Under the pieces are notes generated by a model that saw only the letters and a list, made by a program, of their open reading frames with translations, was not told the origin of the DNA and ran no database searches. Shown piece by piece: positions 62,230-64,000 of a stretch of DNA of 64,000 bases. This DNA comes from Methanosarcina sp. UBA293 (GTDB lineage Archaea; Halobacteriota; Methanosarcinia; Methanosarcinales; Methanosarcinaceae). How positions within the stretch are numbered: position 1 is the first letter of the stretch; the number at the start of each line of letters is the position of its first letter. The stretch lies in assembly GCA_002499445.1 (NCBI GenBank), contig DALS01000060.1, forward strand, positions 43,869 through 107,868, in the 5' to 3' direction. The translations under genes and the position numbers were made by a program.

Positions 62230-62997
62230 TCATTCATTGAATTTTTTATATAGATAGTTTGCCGTAACCTGAAAGATCAGAATGAATATTACCAGCGCCA
62301 GAATATCTAGAAGCGGTGGAAATAACGATTTACCGGTATATGCGTACTCAATCATATCATTTCCGTAGGTAAGAGGGGACACCAGTGCGATTTGTTGGCC
62401 TATTTTGGGCATAGCTGAGATAGGGATAAAAACCCCGGAAATGAAAATAAGCGGCAGTCTGACCGTGTTGAGTATCGACATAACCTCTCCCACGTTCTCG
62501 GTTGGATATGCGGCAAATAATGTCCCAAGGGTCGCAAAACAGAATGCTGTAAGTGCCATAGATATTATAAGGATTGGTACGTTCAGGATGGGCATTCCAA
62601 ATACAATAACACCAATGGCAAGCGGTAAACATGCGATACCGAGACTATAAAGAAAACCACTCAGGCTCTCGCCTGTTACCAGTGAATATAAGGACATCGG
62701 TGCTGAGAGCAGACGTTCAAAGGTTTTTACTCGTCTTTCTATAGGTATTGAGACCGGTTCTATTGATGAAGCCGAAAACAGGAGGGTGATTGAGATTAGC
62801 CCGGGAATTAGGTTGCCAGGAGGAGTGTTTTTTCCAATGGCAAAGGCAAGGAACATGAACAGCGGGAAGAACAAGCCGGAAACTATGATATTAGGCTTGA
62901 AATAGTAAATCCGCATATCTTTTTTGGCAATCGCCCATGCAGCTGAGAGCTCGCAGGAAAGGCGCTTTGCCAGTCCTTTATTCTCAGTCGATAGCAT
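62230..62997 (-). CDS. ABC-2 type transporter permease
   Basis: A 255-residue inner-membrane protein with six hydrophobic helices and the ABC-2 layout: a cytoplasmic amphipathic N-terminus (AAWAIAKKDMRIYYFKPN), loops with PIERRVKTFERLLSAPMSLY and the typical LPLIFISGVFIPISAMPKI before TM5. It pairs with the ATPase gene whose stop overlaps its start by 14 bases. ATG 62995-62997 has AGGTGAG upstream; the GTG four codons earlier is part of that site. Such pairs export drugs, lipids or polysaccharides; no substrate can be inferred. Confidence 0.9.
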   Translation of the reverse strand: MLSTENKGLAKRLSCELSAAWAIAKKDMRIYYFKPNIIVSGLFFPLFMFLAFAIGKNTPPGNLIPGLISITLLFSASSIEPVSIPIERRVKTFERLLSAPMSLYSLVTGESLSGFLYSLGIACLPLAIGVIVFGMPILNVPILIISMALTAFCFATLGTLFAAYPTENVGEVMSILNTVRLPLIFISGVFIPISAMPKIGQQIALVSPLTYGNDMIEYAYTGKSLFPPLLDILALVIFILIFQVTANYLYKKFNE

Positions 62998-63940
62998 GGA
63001 TTTTCTCACCTGTCCGCTGCAGACCTGTCAACCTTATAAACACATCCTCGAGACTCGGGCCAAGAGTCGTGATACTGATAACTTTAAGGTTATGCATGTG
63101 AGCATAAGCCATTACGGCATTGATAACTTCAGAGGGATCTTCAGTATAAAGCTTAAACTTATCACCTGCTTTTTGTGCCTCGTTTACCATGGAGAGACGG
63201 CTAAGCCCGTCAAGCTGTTCTGCCGAATTGCGATCAAAAGAGACCTCGATTGACTGCACACTCTGGATCATCTTTTTTAAGGATTCAGGTGCATCAATTG
63301 CAACTATACGCCCTTTATTGATTATCGCTACCCGGTCACACATGACATTTGCCTCCTCAATATTATGCGTCGTTAAAAAAACGGTTACGCCCTTAAGGAC
63401 AAGGTCAGCAACTACTTCCCGAATAATGAGATTGCTCTGTACATCGAGTCCTGAGGTTGGTTCGTCCAGAAATAACAGGCGTGGACTGCTGACCAGTCCC
63501 ATTGCGAGTGTCAGACGCCGCTTCATCCCCTTTGAAAACCCATGCGCTTTATCATTGCGCCGTTCGTAAAGTTCAAACACTTTAAGTAGTTCGCTTGCCT
63601 TTTTTTCTCTTTCCTTTCGTCCTACATGGTAGAGTTCGGCTGAAAACATCATATTCTGCCATGCGGTCAGATCGTCGTAAACATTTGAATTCTCGGATAC
63701 AATGCCCATTGACCGCCTTGCGGCAATAGTTTCGTGCTCAATATCATGGCCAAAAATAGTTGCCGTCCCAGATGTAGGTCTCGAAACTCCGGTCAAAATA
63801 CGAATTGTAGTGGTCTTGCCAGCACCGTTGGGACCCAAAAAACCAAATGTTTCTCCTTCATTAACTGAGAAAGTGATATCATTGAGTGCGGTAAGAGGAC
63901 CGAATTTTTTGATTAGATGAGATACCTCAATTGCTTGCAT
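62984..63940 (-). CDS. ABC-2 exporter ATPase (DrrA/NodI-type)
   Basis: A 318-residue ATPase partner of the downstream permease. Walker A GPNGAGKTTTIRIL (~41), signature HGFSKGMKRRLTLAMGL (~137, the usual LSGG is FSKG), Walker B RLLFLDEPTSGLD, and H-loop FLTTHNIEEAN are present. A C-terminal ~90-residue domain of the DrrA type (SIEVSFDRNSAEQLDGLSRL) follows. ATG 63938-63940 (MQAIEVSHLIKKF) matches the family start; 14 further codons are open upstream to GTG 63982. No ribosome site, so possibly leaderless. Confidence 0.9.
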   Translation of the reverse strand: MQAIEVSHLIKKFGPLTALNDITFSVNEGETFGFLGPNGAGKTTTIRILTGVSRPTSGTATIFGHDIEHETIAARRSMGIVSENSNVYDDLTAWQNMMFSAELYHVGRKEREKKASELLKVFELYERRNDKAHGFSKGMKRRLTLAMGLVSSPRLLFLDEPTSGLDVQSNLIIREVVADLVLKGVTVFLTTHNIEEANVMCDRVAIINKGRIVAIDAPESLKKMIQSVQSIEVSFDRNSAEQLDGLSRLSMVNEAQKAGDKFKLYTEDPSEVINAVMAYAHMHNLKVISITTLGPSLEDVFIRLTGLQRTGEKIHAID

Positions 63941-64000
63941 ATATTCTGATACTACATTAATGCTTAAATCGTTCTCACACAAACTTTTTCAAAAAAATGC

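Overview
The window is archaeal and almost certainly from a Methanosarcina species. The evidence is: an Ota-type glycine betaine ABC transporter, a Cam-type gamma carbonic anhydrase, aIF1A, RIO2 kinase, DUF460 and UPF0280 proteins, TATA-box promoters with long AT-rich leaders, frequent TTG/GTG starts, and long A+T-rich intergenic regions with simple repeats. The species is not resolved.

Layout. 0-5.5 kb: argG (cut by the window edge) and carAB, all on the minus strand. 6.2-9.7 kb: the betaine uptake operon otaABC. 10-19 kb: a DUF169 protein, a HELTHVAQ metallopeptidase-like protein, a three-gene mannose-type glycan operon (glycosyltransferase fused to an all-helical domain, GH130, glycosyltransferase fused to a cupin), a small conserved protein and an MBL-fold RNase Z-like hydrolase. 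19.2-20.7 kb: tRNA-Leu(UAA), followed by two paralogous sequences with promoter-like boxes that look like about 200-nt structured RNAs, then a decayed DUF4177 gene. 20.9-34.3 kb: three HEAT-type repeat proteins, an SMR transporter, a YwbE protein, and a duplicated block of CxxC-x17-CxxC zinc-ribbon genes and aIF1A genes. The three zinc-ribbon genes share a conserved leader with two hairpins, and the two aIF1A genes start on CTG and TTG. An ALDH-like protein here lacks its catalytic Cys.

35.0-44.0 kb: a ~9-kb integrated element, bounded by a 10-bp direct repeat (GTAAAAAGCA), inserted into a diacylglycerol/polyprenol kinase-type gene. The two halves of that gene rejoin in frame if the element is removed. 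The element carries an integrase, an RHH regulator, a CxxC-x17-CxxC protein, a P-loop replication-type ATPase followed by an iteron/inverted-repeat region (candidate origin), a coat-like membrane protein, a minimal tyrosine recombinase, several small proteins, and a zinc finger-ATPase-HTH protein. It looks like an integrated virus or plasmid and is the most interesting system in the window.

44.6-50.6 kb: carbonic anhydrase, a secreted beta-propeller protein, nicotinate phosphoribosyltransferase, a Cys/Met-metabolism PLP enzyme and a DJ-1/PfpI protein. 51.8-56.7 kb: a more G+C-rich, overlapping operon for a metallophore/corrinoid-type ABC importer with a methyltransferase, ending in a decayed dockerin-containing binding protein; it looks horizontally acquired. 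57.1-64 kb: RIO2, DUF460, UPF0280, a rearranged isochorismatase-like hydrolase and an ABC-2 exporter.
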